Notes: generated by a model not told the origin, from the letters alone. 55,679 nt of DNA from Candidatus Poribacteria bacterium (GCA_022394755.1 JAGFCA010000084.1:1-55679), one strand, 5' to 3'; shown: positions 1 to 10,781, numbered from the stretch's first letter. Program-made: numbers and translations.

Positions 1-2
1 TC

Positions 3-884
3 GGTATGAAATCGAGTGTTTCGATTAATGTAACTGCCGATGGAACGATTAGTCTCATCGAAGGTTCAACCGATATCGGTGGCACACGCGCATCAATTGC
101 GATGCAAGCGGCAGAAGTCCTAGGTATTCCCGCCGAGTCAGTGACGCCTACCGTGGCTGATACCGACTCAGTTGGTTACACAGATGTAACCGGTGGAAGC
201 CGTACCGCGTTTGCAACTGGATACGCCGCCTACGAAGCCGCCCAAGATGTCAAGCAGCAGATGGTTGAACGTGCTGCAAAACTGTGGGAAGTCGATGCGG
301 GAGAAGTCCAATTTGCCGATGGTGTATTTAGCACCGTTAATGGTCAGGAACACGAGATTGACTTCAAAGGTCTGGCAGAGAGGTTGGATGAGACCGGCGG
401 TCCCGTCGTTGGACGTGGCACTGCGGATCCAAACCAACCCGGTCCTTCAATCGGCTTACACGTTGTTGATGTTGAGGTCGATCCGGATACCGGCAAGATT
501 GACATCTTGCGTTACACAGCAACCCAAGATGCTGGCAAAGCTATCCACCCCAGCTACGTTGAGGGACAGATACAGGGTGGGGCTGTCCAAGGTATCGGTT
601 GGGCGTTGAACGAGGAATATATCTACAATGAGAAGGGCGAGATGACCAACGCCAGTTTCCTCGATTACCGTATACCGACCTGTCTTGATCTGCCGATGAT
701 TGATGCGGTTATCGTTGAAGTTCCTAACCCCGGTCATCCGTTTGGTGTTAGGGGCGTCGGCGAAACGCCCATCATTGCGCCACCCGCTGCCATTGCAAAT
801 GCGGTCTATCGTGCAACCGGCGTTCGGATGAAAGAGTTGCCGATGTCACCGGGTCGTGTCCTTAAGGCACTAGGCAAGATTTAA
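3..884 (+). CDS. Xanthine dehydrogenase/aldehyde oxidase-family molybdopterin-binding subunit, C-terminal part (5' partial)
   Basis: The frame is open from the left edge of the window, so the methionine at base 6 is internal and only about the last 293 codons are present. The translation matches the second molybdopterin-binding domain of xanthine dehydrogenase-type large subunits: a Gly-rich EGSTDIGGTRAS segment near the visible N-terminus, then GGSRTAFATG, GGAVQGIGWAL about two thirds along, and GVRGVGETPIIAPPAAIANA near the end. In this family the Glu of the GVGE motif is the catalytic base beside the Mo centre. The enzymes hydroxylate purines, aldehydes or N-heterocycles; the substrate cannot be told from this fragment. 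A MoaD-like gene follows about 280 bases downstream. The gene looks more GC-rich than the rest of the window. Confidence 0.9.
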   Translation, partial: GMKSSVSINVTADGTISLIEGSTDIGGTRASIAMQAAEVLGIPAESVTPTVADTDSVGYTDVTGGSRTAFATGYAAYEAAQDVKQQMVERAAKLWEVDAGEVQFADGVFSTVNGQEHEIDFKGLAERLDETGGPVVGRGTADPNQPGPSIGLHVVDVEVDPDTGKIDILRYTATQDAGKAIHPSYVEGQIQGGAVQGIGWALNEEYIYNEKGEMTNASFLDYRIPTCLDLPMIDAVIVEVPNPGHPFGVRGVGETPIIAPPAAIANAVYRATGVRMKELPMSPGRVLKALGKI

Positions 885-952
885 GTACGTAGCCGTAAAT
901 TTTTACATTTCAGATTCGCTCGGTTTATCAAATTTTGCGGATCTAAACCTAC

Positions 953-1002
953 AATCAGGGATATAGGGTTCTGCTTTTACCTTATATCCCTGATTCATTT
1001 TT
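953..1002 (+). terminator. Rho-independent terminator after the molybdenum hydroxylase gene
   Basis: A perfect 13-bp inverted repeat (AATCAGGGATATA at 953-965 with its complement at 983-995) encloses a 17-base loop and is followed by CATTTTT. It lies about 70 bases after the stop codon of the upstream gene. Confidence 0.75.
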
Positions 1003-1064
1003 GGTGAATTCTAAAAATAAGTAGACGTTTACCAATAACTCCACCCTTCGTGAAGTTTCCAAAG

Positions 1065-1093
1065 TCCCCCTGATAAGGGGGATTTAGGGGGTT
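1065..1093. repeat. G/C-tract palindromic intergenic element
   Basis: TCCCCC and GGGGGA flank a 6-base TGATAA loop, followed by TTTAGGGGG. A similar core, GTTAAGGGGGATTA, recurs in the 16S leader near 1521-1534. This looks like a short dispersed palindromic element; no coding potential is seen. Confidence 0.45.
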
Positions 1094-1161
1094 GGTTGTG
1101 TATTGGAAGTGTCTCAATAATTCTAAAATCTACTATTAATTCGCGGAGGGCGTTTCATACC

Positions 1162-1458
1162 ATGCCAACGATTGCAATTCCCTCACTTATGCAGAAGTTA
1201 ACCGACGGTGCAAACTAAGTGGTTGTGGAAGGTAAAACGCTACGGGAAGTTGTCAACAACCTTGAAGCAGCCTATCCCGGTTTCAAAGATCGCCTATGCG
1301 ATGGCGATCGGATTCGTCCGAGCATTTCAGTATACATTGACGGCGTTATGACTCGTGAAGGGATGCATCAACCCATCGGCGAGGAGGCGAACATCAATTT
1401 TGTGCCGGCGGTCAGCGGCGGTTTATCCAGCCGCAAACAAGATATTTACAATAAATAA
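1162..1458 (+). pseudogene. MoaD/ThiS-like ubiquitin-fold sulfur carrier, interrupted by an in-frame stop
   Basis: An ATG at 1162, 12 bases after a GGAGGG ribosome site, opens MPTIAIPSLMQKLTDGAN. A TAA at 1216-1218 (codon 19) interrupts the frame, which then continues without a shift as VVVEGKTLREVVNNLE to AVSGG and a 12-residue tail. The body resembles MoaD/ThiS-type small sulfur carriers, beta-grasp proteins activated at a C-terminal Gly-Gly for molybdopterin, thiamin or cysteine synthesis. Two things are odd: the early stop, which one base change from GAA could produce, and the extension after the Gly-Gly pair, which would have to be removed for activity. A restart at the GTG at 1219 is possible, but it would lack the first beta strand and has no ribosome site of its own. 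A molybdenum enzyme lies just upstream. Pseudogene is my preferred reading; a sequencing error is the alternative. Confidence 0.75.
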
Positions 1459-1478
1459 CGAAAAATTGGTATTTTCTC

Positions 1479-1507
1479 TTGACAGGGTGCGGTGGGTATG
1501 TTATACT
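1479..1507 (+). promoter_or_regulatory. Consensus sigma-70-type promoter of the 16S rRNA transcript
   Basis: TTGACA (1479-1484) and TATACT (1502-1507) are separated by exactly 17 bases. The pair lies about 180 bases before the mature 16S 5' end, the usual place for an rRNA promoter, and just after the broken MoaD-like gene. Confidence 0.85.
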
Positions 1508-1539
1508 TCCACTCGCCTCCGTTAAGGGGGATTAAAAGA

Positions 1540-1551
1540 TGCTCTTTGAAA
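1540..1551 (+). promoter_or_regulatory. boxA-like antitermination site in the rRNA leader
   Basis: TGCTCTTTGAAA closely matches the bacterial boxA consensus TGCTCTTTAACA. It sits about 35 bases downstream of the promoter -10, where the NusB/S10 antitermination complex loads on rRNA leaders. The remaining leader up to about 1687 has no gene. Confidence 0.7.
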
Positions 1552-1687
1552 GCTAAATAGTTTCTGTTACGCGCTACGTTTTTTGATAGATAGCATTTGA
1601 TAGGGCTTGTATATTGTACATAGTCCTCCTGTCGACTTAGAAATTCCTCCCCCAATCTTAATGATAGGGATGGTTTTTCTTTAAGAC

Positions 1688-3252
<1,565 letters not shown>

Positions 3253-3363
3253 CAATAACAAAATTGATCCTAACACGATCTTTTTGTTCAGCTCTGAACC
3301 TTACAAGGCATTTACGGCTTTCTATTTAACTTTCAAATTACTTCTTATTTTACCGACTTTCAG

Positions 3364-3437
3364 GGGCTTATAGCTCAGAAGGTTAGAGCGCGCGCCTGAT
3401 AAGCGCGAGGTCCCTGGTTCGATTCCAGGTAAGCCCA
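3364..3437 (+). tRNA. tRNA-Ile(GAT)
   Basis: A 74-nt cloverleaf with acceptor arms GGGCTTA (3364-3370) and TAAGCCC (3430-3436), discriminator A, D-loop AGCTCAGAAGGTTAGAGC, anticodon stem CGCGC/GCGCG enclosing CTGATAA with anticodon GAT at 3398-3400, and T-loop GGTTCGATTCC. The 3' CCA is not encoded. It is 117 bases after the 16S, the usual position of tRNA-Ile in a bacterial rRNA spacer, but no tRNA-Ala or 23S follows. Confidence 0.97.
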
Positions 3438-3810
3438 TCCTTTCAAACACTATTCCATACATTTCAAGTCAACTTACAACATAACCTAAATCGGAACAAT
3501 TTGTGCTAAAACTCCTTGATTCCATCCCATTTGAGTCTAACGTTCTAATCAGAAATCAGGACATTATCCTACCTTCGTTTCATTCTCGTTATTCCTAACC
3601 ATACATTCCTTTATCTCAAATCCTAATCACACTATATCTTATTCCTCACATTTACACATTCCATTATTTCAGTAAAATTCTAATACTTGGCTGTCAAAGG
3701 ATTTTTATCAATGTTATTTCAATTAATACCATTTTTAATAAGTAATGTCTCATTAAAGAAGTCGGGATTCGGAGATCCCTCCTACCAAAGAACAGAACAG
3801 GGAATAAAGT

Positions 3811-3841
3811 CATAATGTAAATAAATCAATTGAAAATGGTA
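3811..3841 (+). repeat. 31-base direct repeat, copy 1
   Basis: CATAATGTAAAT, then a short variable part, then CAATTGAAAATGGTA. A second copy starts at 4330, just before the WD40 gene cluster. A looser match, CATAATGGAAATCTATCAG, occurs near 53779. Confidence 0.7.
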
Positions 3842-4091
3842 TAACATTCCATCCATCAAATCAGAAATAAAAATCAACGGTATGAACCCCGTTTAGAGGT
3901 TCCCGGGTATGAACGTCATTTAGGCATTCACCGGGACTCATAATATATATGATAATCTATGTATTATTATAGTATGAACTGTTTCTGTAGGTCTCATTGT
4001 GGGATTTCGAGGGTTTTCATTTTTATTGATAGTTTTGATATTGGTATAACTTACTAAAACGCATTTAATTCTAAAGTTGAGATTCTACATA

Positions 4092-4290
4092 GCACTCCGC
4101 TGGAGTGCCGTACTCTCTATCATTTATTTCTATAGACATATCACACCGCTGGTGTAAAGAGACATCGAAATATCGATATTGTTAATTCTGCATTGATTAG
4201 GAGTAACACACGTATAAGTTCCTTGCTCCAGCGGAGCATTATGTCTATTTTAGTGAAGTGTAGCAATCTTGCACTCCAGCGGAATGTTAT
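4092..4290. repeat. Cluster of four small palindromes with conserved centre and covarying arms
   Basis: GCACTCC-GCT-GGAGTGC (4092-4108), ACACC-GCT-GGTGT (4143-4155), TGCTCC-AGC-GGAGCA (4224-4238) and an imperfect GCACTCC-AGC-GGAATGT (4271-4287). The first two have GCT at the centre and the last two its complement AGC, so the later pair lies in the opposite orientation. The arms change in sequence while staying complementary. Related units with CTCC/GGAG arms appear at the start of the array near 55 kb. Confidence 0.65.
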
Positions 4291-4329
4291 ATGTAAAATT
4301 TGTTCAAACTATAGTGTGTATTTAGTAAT

Positions 4330-4360
4330 CATAATGTAAATCTATCAATTGAAAATGGTA
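4330..4360 (+). repeat. 31-base direct repeat, copy 2
   Basis: Second copy of the repeat at 3811-3841, differing only at a few central bases. Confidence 0.7.
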
Positions 4361-4496
4361 ATATTCTAAACACCAAAAATGCATCCATAGTTGTATATAA
4401 GTAACCAATGTATAAATATCATTCATACAGTTTATGTGGTGGCTTCTTCGTTTAATCATCACATATATAAAGTCAGCAATAGAATCTGTGACAATT

Positions 4497-6584
4497 ATGA
4501 AGAAAGCAAATAAGAGAACAGATTTCACTTTATGGGAATTACCACATGACGCAATTACCCGTTTTGGACAAGGCTTCTTAAATGACTTAGCAGTCTCAAA
4601 TGATGGAACCCATTTGGCAATTGGTAGTTGGACAGGCGTGTGGTTATATGATATCACAACACACGCACCCGTTGCTTTAATGGAAACCGAACGAGGTATG
4701 GTCACCCGTATTGCACTTTGTTCAACACAACCATGGTTGGCATTGAAGAACACTGACAGATATGGAAAAGAGTTGATAAAGGTATGGGATTTGCAAAAAT
4801 CTCAATGTATCGCTGTCATGGAATACCCTGAAAGGCTAAAGGACAATCCATCCCCAAATAATTTGTGCAGTCTATGTTTTTCTCCATCTGGACAGTGGCT
4901 TGCTGCAAGTCGTGATAGAAGTGCTGTTGTTGACATATGGGAATCGGAAACCGGAAAACTGTATACTGAACTGCAAACAGCCTCTGAGGAAACGAAGTCG
5001 CGATGCTTTGATGGTAAAAACCTTTATTTTCATGATCTCAGCGGTGCGTTGGCGTTTTCACTGGACAACAACTTCATTGCATTTTCTCCCAATTCTCCAT
5101 TAATCACTGTATGGAATATCACAACATGTGAACATATTGTCAACTTGACAGCAGATCCTGAGGGAATCTACTCAATTGATTTTTCGCCCTGTGGTCAATT
5201 CCTTGCAGTTGGCGGAATGAATGGGTTAGTACAAATATGGAATACTTCTACTTGGCAGCGACAATATACATATCCACCATTCGGAAAATACCTAATTAAC
5301 GTTTCTTACACACCTGATGGCATACTACAGGCTGCAGGTATATCCTATAATACAAGCACACTAACTATATGGGATGTAGCACAGCCAAAAGAAGCATATA
5401 CTTATCAGGAAAATAGTTCCTATGACGAAGAAATCTTTCCTATACACTTTTCAAACGGTACACATCTGGCTTTCAAAAGTAATTTTGAAGTAAAAGTCAA
5501 GTCTACTTTAGATACAGACACTCCCATTCTACTCCCCTGGGAACTTGGTGATCTAAATTCACTAACATTTTCCCCTGATGGAATGACGCTTGCTGCAGGT
5601 TATCGACAATTCGGTGGCGTCATTTTGTGGGATGTTGCCACCCTTCGTCCGCAACGTGTCGTTACAGAACCAAGTTGCCATATTGTTAACGTTTATTCGG
5701 ATGCCACGACTGGAAACTTTTATGCCGCTGGGTTTCCTCCCGGAAAATCTGACTACTGGGGCAATACACTGAATCTATGGAAAATTGGACAGAGTGAACC
5801 GATATGTGAATTAACAATCCCTGGAGATTTGCCACATCGACATGCAATGGCATACTCCGCTACTACGAACCTGCTTGCCTGTGGAAATGGTACCGTTGCT
5901 GAGGATTGGGATGAAGTCGATCCTGAAAACGGTGCAGTCTATGTATGGAATGTTGCACGTGGACACATGCAACATGTGTTTAGAGGAAAACATGTCAATA
6001 GCATCAACTATGTAAAGTTCAGTCCAGATGGGACACGTATGATTAGTAGAGATACAGATTGGGTAGTTCGACTATGGGATGTGATAAGCGGTGATGAAAT
6101 AGGTGAATTCCCTGAGAATATTGTTGTTCAGGATGAACTTAGTTTTGAGCTATATGAAACATTATGTGAACGTTTTGATGAGGTAACTTCTTTTAGACCC
6201 CACGTATTTTCTTTGAGTGGAAATCTAATCGCAGGAAGATTCTCCGATGATAGAATCCTTGTTTGGGATATTGAGAAGTGTGAACCGTATGCATCCATTC
6301 GGCTACCTCTTACAGAAGGTAAGGGAAATATTCCATCTATAGATCCCATAGAGTTGTCGCATTGCGGAAGGTTTTTAGCATACGGTGAAAATTGGGAACC
6401 GGGTGTTGAGAGAGCTCCTGTTCGATTGTGGGACATCAGTACTGGCGAAAATATCGCTACTTTTTTAGGACACCCGACAGATATTCAATGTCTCGCATTT
6501 TCACCTGATAGCACGATCTTAGCAAGTGGTGGTTTTGATGGTGTTGTCTATTTGTGGGACTTGAAACCGTATATCATTTCATAA
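4497..6584 (+). CDS. WD40-repeat (beta-propeller) protein, first of six tandem paralogues
   Basis: This 695-residue protein is built almost wholly of WD40 blades, with many copies of FSPDG-type turns followed by LWD or VWN (for example WDVATLRPQRVV and WDLKPYIIS at the end). WD40 propellers are binding scaffolds without catalysis. The first blade carries WELPHDAITRFGQG, the family's shared N-terminal motif. There is no signal peptide, so the protein is probably cytoplasmic. I chose the ATG at 4497 (MKKANKRTDF) because it aligns with the short N-terminal leaders of the paralogues; an upstream ATG at 4434 would add 21 hydrophobic residues but has no ribosome site, and neither does 4497 in clear form. 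It is the most diverged copy, but its C-terminus, ending WDLKPYI, and its 3' flank match the others. Confidence 0.85.
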   Translation: MKKANKRTDFTLWELPHDAITRFGQGFLNDLAVSNDGTHLAIGSWTGVWLYDITTHAPVALMETERGMVTRIALCSTQPWLALKNTDRYGKELIKVWDLQKSQCIAVMEYPERLKDNPSPNNLCSLCFSPSGQWLAASRDRSAVVDIWESETGKLYTELQTASEETKSRCFDGKNLYFHDLSGALAFSLDNNFIAFSPNSPLITVWNITTCEHIVNLTADPEGIYSIDFSPCGQFLAVGGMNGLVQIWNTSTWQRQYTYPPFGKYLINVSYTPDGILQAAGISYNTSTLTIWDVAQPKEAYTYQENSSYDEEIFPIHFSNGTHLAFKSNFEVKVKSTLDTDTPILLPWELGDLNSLTFSPDGMTLAAGYRQFGGVILWDVATLRPQRVVTEPSCHIVNVYSDATTGNFYAAGFPPGKSDYWGNTLNLWKIGQSEPICELTIPGDLPHRHAMAYSATTNLLACGNGTVAEDWDEVDPENGAVYVWNVARGHMQHVFRGKHVNSINYVKFSPDGTRMISRDTDWVVRLWDVISGDEIGEFPENIVVQDELSFELYETLCERFDEVTSFRPHVFSLSGNLIAGRFSDDRILVWDIEKCEPYASIRLPLTEGKGNIPSIDPIELSHCGRFLAYGENWEPGVERAPVRLWDISTGENIATFLGHPTDIQCLAFSPDSTILASGGFDGVVYLWDLKPYIIS

Positions 6585-6715
6585 ACATTCTTATCAATTC
6601 ATTTATTGCATAGCAATATCAATTGCATTGCAAATCTCTATCAGTCAATTACGCATAACAGATCATAGTGTAAAGATCTCAAGCCACACCTACCATATAA
6701 AATAATGGAGAATTA
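6585..6715 (+). repeat. Intergenic spacer, type 1, copy 1 of a duplicated unit
   Basis: A 131-base spacer that is closely repeated at 10782-10914, both ending in a GGAGAATTA ribosome site before the next WD40 gene. Shared text includes GCATAGCAATATC, GATTGCATTGCAAATC or its variant, and CAGATCATAGTG. It marks the left border of the 4.2-kb duplicated cassette. Confidence 0.8.
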
Positions 6716-8710
6716 ATGAAAACCACAAAAACACAAACAACCACCCTTTCTCACTTTGATGAAAGCAAAGTGTATAATTGGACACTCCCCGACGGTGCAA
6801 TCGCTCGATTAGGACGTGGAAGTGTACGTGATATGGAATTTTCACCAGATGGAGAGTACTTCGCTGTTGGGTCAACTATGGGACTTTGGCTTTACCAGTG
6901 TTCTACGTTTTCTCCTATTGCGCTCTGGGAAACAGATAGAGGCTTTATTGATAATGTTACATTTTCACCAGATTCTCGATGGATAGCTTCAACTACACTC
7001 CACGAAGCACTCAGGGTGTGGGACATCCAGAGCATGAGTTGTATTGCTGAGATGGAATTTAAGGAGAAACGGGACAGTTTCGGAATTACCAAACCTGTTT
7101 TTTCCGCAGATGGAGAACGTCTCGTTGCATTTAAGGAGCATAACAAGGTTTATGTTTGGTGCCCTCGCACCGGTACGAAAATGAGAGAAATAGAAATCAA
7201 ATTAAATGAAACAGAAAACGAAACAATTAATAGGATCTATCCCACCTGCTTTTCTCCGGATATCAGTTTGTTGGCAGGTATATGTTACGATCATAGAAAC
7301 CGTACTGCTGAATTTATTGCACTGTGGGACATGGAGACAGGTGAACAGGTTACTCGTCTTGAATGGTCTGAAAGGTGGGGTGCCCTCTGTTTTTCACCGT
7401 GTGGAAGGTTTCTTGCTGCCGGCAGTTTAGAGGGAAAAATTCATGTTTGGAACGTGGAAAGTGGAAGTCTGACTACAAGCTATTCTGACTATGGAGATGC
7501 ACGAATAACACCATATTATCCATTGGAAGGTGGATTGATCGCAACTATGGTTTTTCCGTCTGAACCCAAAATTGAAGTCTGGAATTTAGAAAGAAACGAA
7601 AAGATGGTGACTTTTGAAAAAGGAAACAGACATAGTTTTGTCCGTTTTTCGAGAGATGATACACAACTTGCATATACTGATGATGGTGAAATAAATTTCT
7701 GGAAAAAAGAAAAACCCGTCCCTGAATTACATCCGAGTATTAAAGGACATACACGTACAGTCAGTTCATTAGTCTATGCAACAGATGAGAAAACGCTTGT
7801 GGCTACGTATTGGGGGTTGAAAGCACTCTTTTGGGATGTTCTCCACAAACGAGGGCAACGTCCAACTGGAACAGATTTACCCACAAGTAAAATACTTCAT
7901 CTCTATCAAGACAATAAGAGCAAAATATATGCAATGGGTGGAGACAGTGACTACCTAAGAGTGTGGGAAAATGGCAATAGTGAATCAATCGCCGATATTC
8001 CAATACAGGAGCAAAAACTGGTATCGATCAGAGGTAGTGGGGTGTTCGCACTAACAGCAGACCGGATAGCGCGGGCAGATAGAGATTATAACATCTATGT
8101 ATGGATGCATAAATCAATATCAAATAGTCGTGATAATAAAAAGGACTGGATATTGCATGTAAATCTGTCCCGACATACAGAATACATTGAAGGATTGGCA
8201 TTTAGTCCTGACGCAAAACAACTCGCGAGTATATCGCGAGATAAAACTGCCAGATTGTGGGATGTGGAAACAGGAGAACAGCTCATGGAACTACCGTTAT
8301 CACCACCTTCAGGTCCAGGACAATACCGTAACTACGACAGAGGAATAGCATTTTCACCAAAGGGTGATTTAATTGCCGGTGGTCAGTGGGGAGAGATTAT
8401 CCTGTGGAATGCATCAGACGGACAAATCTATATGACTATTCCCCAACCAGAAGGAAATCAGCGACCGATTACCTTATGTTTTTCTCCATGTGGAGAGTAT
8501 CTCCTTTCTGGGTCATGGTGGCAAGGTGGTTTGCAAAAAGTGCCTATCCGTTTGTGGAAAGTAGCGACAGGTGAGAATATCGCAACGTTTACTGGACACA
8601 CGACAGACGTTCAGTGTTTTGCTTTTAATCACGATTGCACTATTCTTGCCAGCGGTGGGCATGATGGAGTAATATTCCTCTGGGACTTGAAACCGTATAT
8701 CAACTCTTGA
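6716..8710 (+). CDS. WD40-repeat protein, type A, copy 1
   Basis: A 664-residue WD40 protein starting MKTTKTQTTTLSHFDE with a GGAG ribosome site 7 bases upstream. The first blade has WTLPDGAIARLGRG, then repeated FSPDG and LWD/VWN blades run to the end (WDLKPYINS). At about 42-45 residues per blade, the length would fit roughly fourteen blades, that is, two seven-bladed propellers; this is inference. There is no signal peptide or membrane segment. Its closest relative is the gene at 10915, which lies 4199 bases downstream and has nearly the same start, spacer and end. It is followed after 70 bases by a type B gene on the same strand. Likely role: intracellular protein-binding scaffold of unknown partner. 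Confidence 0.9.
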   Translation: MKTTKTQTTTLSHFDESKVYNWTLPDGAIARLGRGSVRDMEFSPDGEYFAVGSTMGLWLYQCSTFSPIALWETDRGFIDNVTFSPDSRWIASTTLHEALRVWDIQSMSCIAEMEFKEKRDSFGITKPVFSADGERLVAFKEHNKVYVWCPRTGTKMREIEIKLNETENETINRIYPTCFSPDISLLAGICYDHRNRTAEFIALWDMETGEQVTRLEWSERWGALCFSPCGRFLAAGSLEGKIHVWNVESGSLTTSYSDYGDARITPYYPLEGGLIATMVFPSEPKIEVWNLERNEKMVTFEKGNRHSFVRFSRDDTQLAYTDDGEINFWKKEKPVPELHPSIKGHTRTVSSLVYATDEKTLVATYWGLKALFWDVLHKRGQRPTGTDLPTSKILHLYQDNKSKIYAMGGDSDYLRVWENGNSESIADIPIQEQKLVSIRGSGVFALTADRIARADRDYNIYVWMHKSISNSRDNKKDWILHVNLSRHTEYIEGLAFSPDAKQLASISRDKTARLWDVETGEQLMELPLSPPSGPGQYRNYDRGIAFSPKGDLIAGGQWGEIILWNASDGQIYMTIPQPEGNQRPITLCFSPCGEYLLSGSWWQGGLQKVPIRLWKVATGENIATFTGHTTDVQCFAFNHDCTILASGGHDGVIFLWDLKPYINS

Positions 8711-8780
8711 ACATTCTTATCAATTCTCTTGGTTAAATCCACAATACATCTCACCAGGTATTTGATATAGGAGACTCTTT

Positions 8781-10781
8781 ATGGAAAACAAAACCACTTC
8801 AACCCCAGTACTTAGACCAATTCACGACACAGATGTGACAACATGGGAACTTCCCGATGGCGCAATTGCCCGATTAGGCCAAGGAATCATAGCCGACTTG
8901 GCGTTTTCATCGGATAACGCGTCTCTCGCTGTTGCAACTCGTGTTGGCGTATGGATGTATGAACTCGAGACCATGCAGCCTACCGCATTATTGGAAACCG
9001 AACGAGGCATAGTTGGTAATGTTGTTTTTTCACCTGATGGAAAATGGGTTGCAACCAGCAACGGGGATGGCATCATCAAGGTGCGAGAAATAGAGACCCA
9101 ACAACGTGTCGCGAACATACAAGGCTGGCACGGTGGTACATCCCAACTTGCCTTTTCACCGGATAGCCAATACATTGCCGCATCTGGCAACGGATACAGG
9201 GACGTTTACGTCTGGTGTGCAAAAACAGGACAACATGTCGCAACTTTCAAAGTGAGAACCACACTGAAGGAAGGTGAAAAGTATCCGACTCATTTTCCGC
9301 TCTGCTTTTCACCGGATGGACAGCTGCTCGCTTATTCTACTGGCTCAAGCACTCTTACTGTTCAAAACCTAAAAACCAGAGAATACTTCGCTTATCTGAA
9401 GCCAGAACGTGATCTGCGCGAATCAGAACATGTGTATGATCTTGTCTTTTCGCCCTGTAGTCAGTTTCTTGCTGCAAGTATTCAAGATCCGACTACACGT
9501 GAGAACATAGAGGTGCAAGTATGGAATATTGATAAAGAGACCTTGGAAACAACTTACACACACTACGGTGGAACTCGGGTGAATCTCGCCTACTCCCCTG
9601 ATGGTCAATTACGGGTTGCTGATGTTTATGATGACAAGGTAGTGATGTGGGATGCGTCCCGGAATGAAAAACTTGATACCATTGAATATCAAGGAAATCA
9701 TAGGACAGACCATCGAGCAGAATGTCTTTCGACTGATGGACAGCAGTTCGCAATTGCCACGATCCGCGAAATCCGTGTGTGGCGTGCAGGCACTCTGGTC
9801 GCAGTAGAACCACACACAGTACCTAATTGGATACCTGACTCTCTGTTTTTTTATCAATCGGACAAAATGCTGGTTTGCAAATACTGGAATGAAGGTGTTG
9901 TTTTCTGGGATGTTATTCAGAAACAGGGGACACCTTTCCTGATCATGTCAAGAGGCAGAGGTAAAAGGTGTGCGCTGTCCCCTTGTGAAGAATTGTTGGT
10001 CCTCATCGGAGAAAGTGGACAAACGCTTGAAGTCTGGAACATTACGTCCGGAACCCAAATAGCAGAACTCACCGGACACCAAAATTTGATCACCACCGTG
10101 GCGTTTTCGCCATCAGGGGAACACCTCATCAGCGGAGATGTAAATGGAAAACTCATTGTGTGGCTTGTCCAAGGTTGGGAAAAGCAGCATGCATTTATAG
10201 GGGATAAAAAATCGCTTCGGACAGCATCCTTTCACCCAAACGAAAAGCAATTCGCTACTACTGACGGGTTAAGAATATTTCTTTGGGATCTTACGAGTGG
10301 TGAACAGCTTGGCTCACCTTCTTTAGACACTACCTTTGTTCCCTTATATAAAGGAGATATGCGACAAATCCAAAGACAAATTCAACCACGTCACAAACCA
10401 TCAAAGAATCTCCATTCAATTACATTTTCACCTTGTGGTACTTTATTGGCTGGTGGATTAAATGGTGGTATTCATTTGTGGGATGCTGCAACTTTAGAAC
10501 CTTGCATGGGGATGATTCTACCCGAGAGTTGCTACCGTGTTGGTGTCGTGGCATTTTCTCCGTGTGGTGAATATCTTGCATCTGGTTCTTGGTGGAACGA
10601 TACAGACAAAGTATCTATCCGTATATGGAAGGTAGACACTGGTGAAAACATCCACACCTTCTGGGGACATTCCTCAGATGTTCAAAATCTCGCTTTTTCA
10701 AAGGATGGCGAACTCTTAGCAAGTAGCAGTTATGATGGTACCATCCTTCTGTGGGATATCAAACCGTTTATCACCTCATAA
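8781..10781 (+). CDS. WD40-repeat protein, type B, copy 1
   Basis: A 666-residue WD40 protein starting MENKTTSTPVLRPIHDTDVT with an AGGAG ribosome site. WELPDGAIARLGQG opens the first blade and typical blades follow, among them FSPDGKWVATSNGDG, FSPSGEHLISGDVNGKL and FSPCGEYLASGSWW. It shares start, spacer and a near-identical 3' third with the gene at 12992, while the middle has diverged. No enzymatic domain or signal peptide is seen. The 70-base spacer before it recurs before the genes at 12992 and 15063, so these genes were copied with their upstream regions. Confidence 0.9.
   Translation: MENKTTSTPVLRPIHDTDVTTWELPDGAIARLGQGIIADLAFSSDNASLAVATRVGVWMYELETMQPTALLETERGIVGNVVFSPDGKWVATSNGDGIIKVREIETQQRVANIQGWHGGTSQLAFSPDSQYIAASGNGYRDVYVWCAKTGQHVATFKVRTTLKEGEKYPTHFPLCFSPDGQLLAYSTGSSTLTVQNLKTREYFAYLKPERDLRESEHVYDLVFSPCSQFLAASIQDPTTRENIEVQVWNIDKETLETTYTHYGGTRVNLAYSPDGQLRVADVYDDKVVMWDASRNEKLDTIEYQGNHRTDHRAECLSTDGQQFAIATIREIRVWRAGTLVAVEPHTVPNWIPDSLFFYQSDKMLVCKYWNEGVVFWDVIQKQGTPFLIMSRGRGKRCALSPCEELLVLIGESGQTLEVWNITSGTQIAELTGHQNLITTVAFSPSGEHLISGDVNGKLIVWLVQGWEKQHAFIGDKKSLRTASFHPNEKQFATTDGLRIFLWDLTSGEQLGSPSLDTTFVPLYKGDMRQIQRQIQPRHKPSKNLHSITFSPCGTLLAGGLNGGIHLWDAATLEPCMGMILPESCYRVGVVAFSPCGEYLASGSWWNDTDKVSIRIWKVDTGENIHTFWGHSSDVQNLAFSKDGELLASSSYDGTILLWDIKPFITS

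Larger units (their letters stand above)
3438..4496. other. Non-coding, AT-rich intergenic region with palindromes and short repeats
   Basis: No convincing gene is seen in this stretch of about 1.06 kb, and nothing resembling the start of a 23S rRNA. It contains a 31-base repeat pair (3811-3841 and 4330-4360), a hairpin GGGAT/ATCCC at 3764-3779 followed by CCTACCAAAG, a copy of a phrase shared with 51.5 kb (3873-3890), and four small GCT/AGC-centred palindromes between 4092 and 4290. Confidence 0.7.

Noticed and set aside
3438..4430. A missing or degenerate 23S rRNA after tRNA-Ile
   Set aside because: No 23S 5'-end landmarks were found; the region is AT-rich with short repeats.
4434..4496. 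Start of the first WD40 gene at 4434 with a hydrophobic N-terminus
   Set aside because: The extra 21 residues have no counterpart in the paralogues and no ribosome site; ATG 4497 aligns with them.
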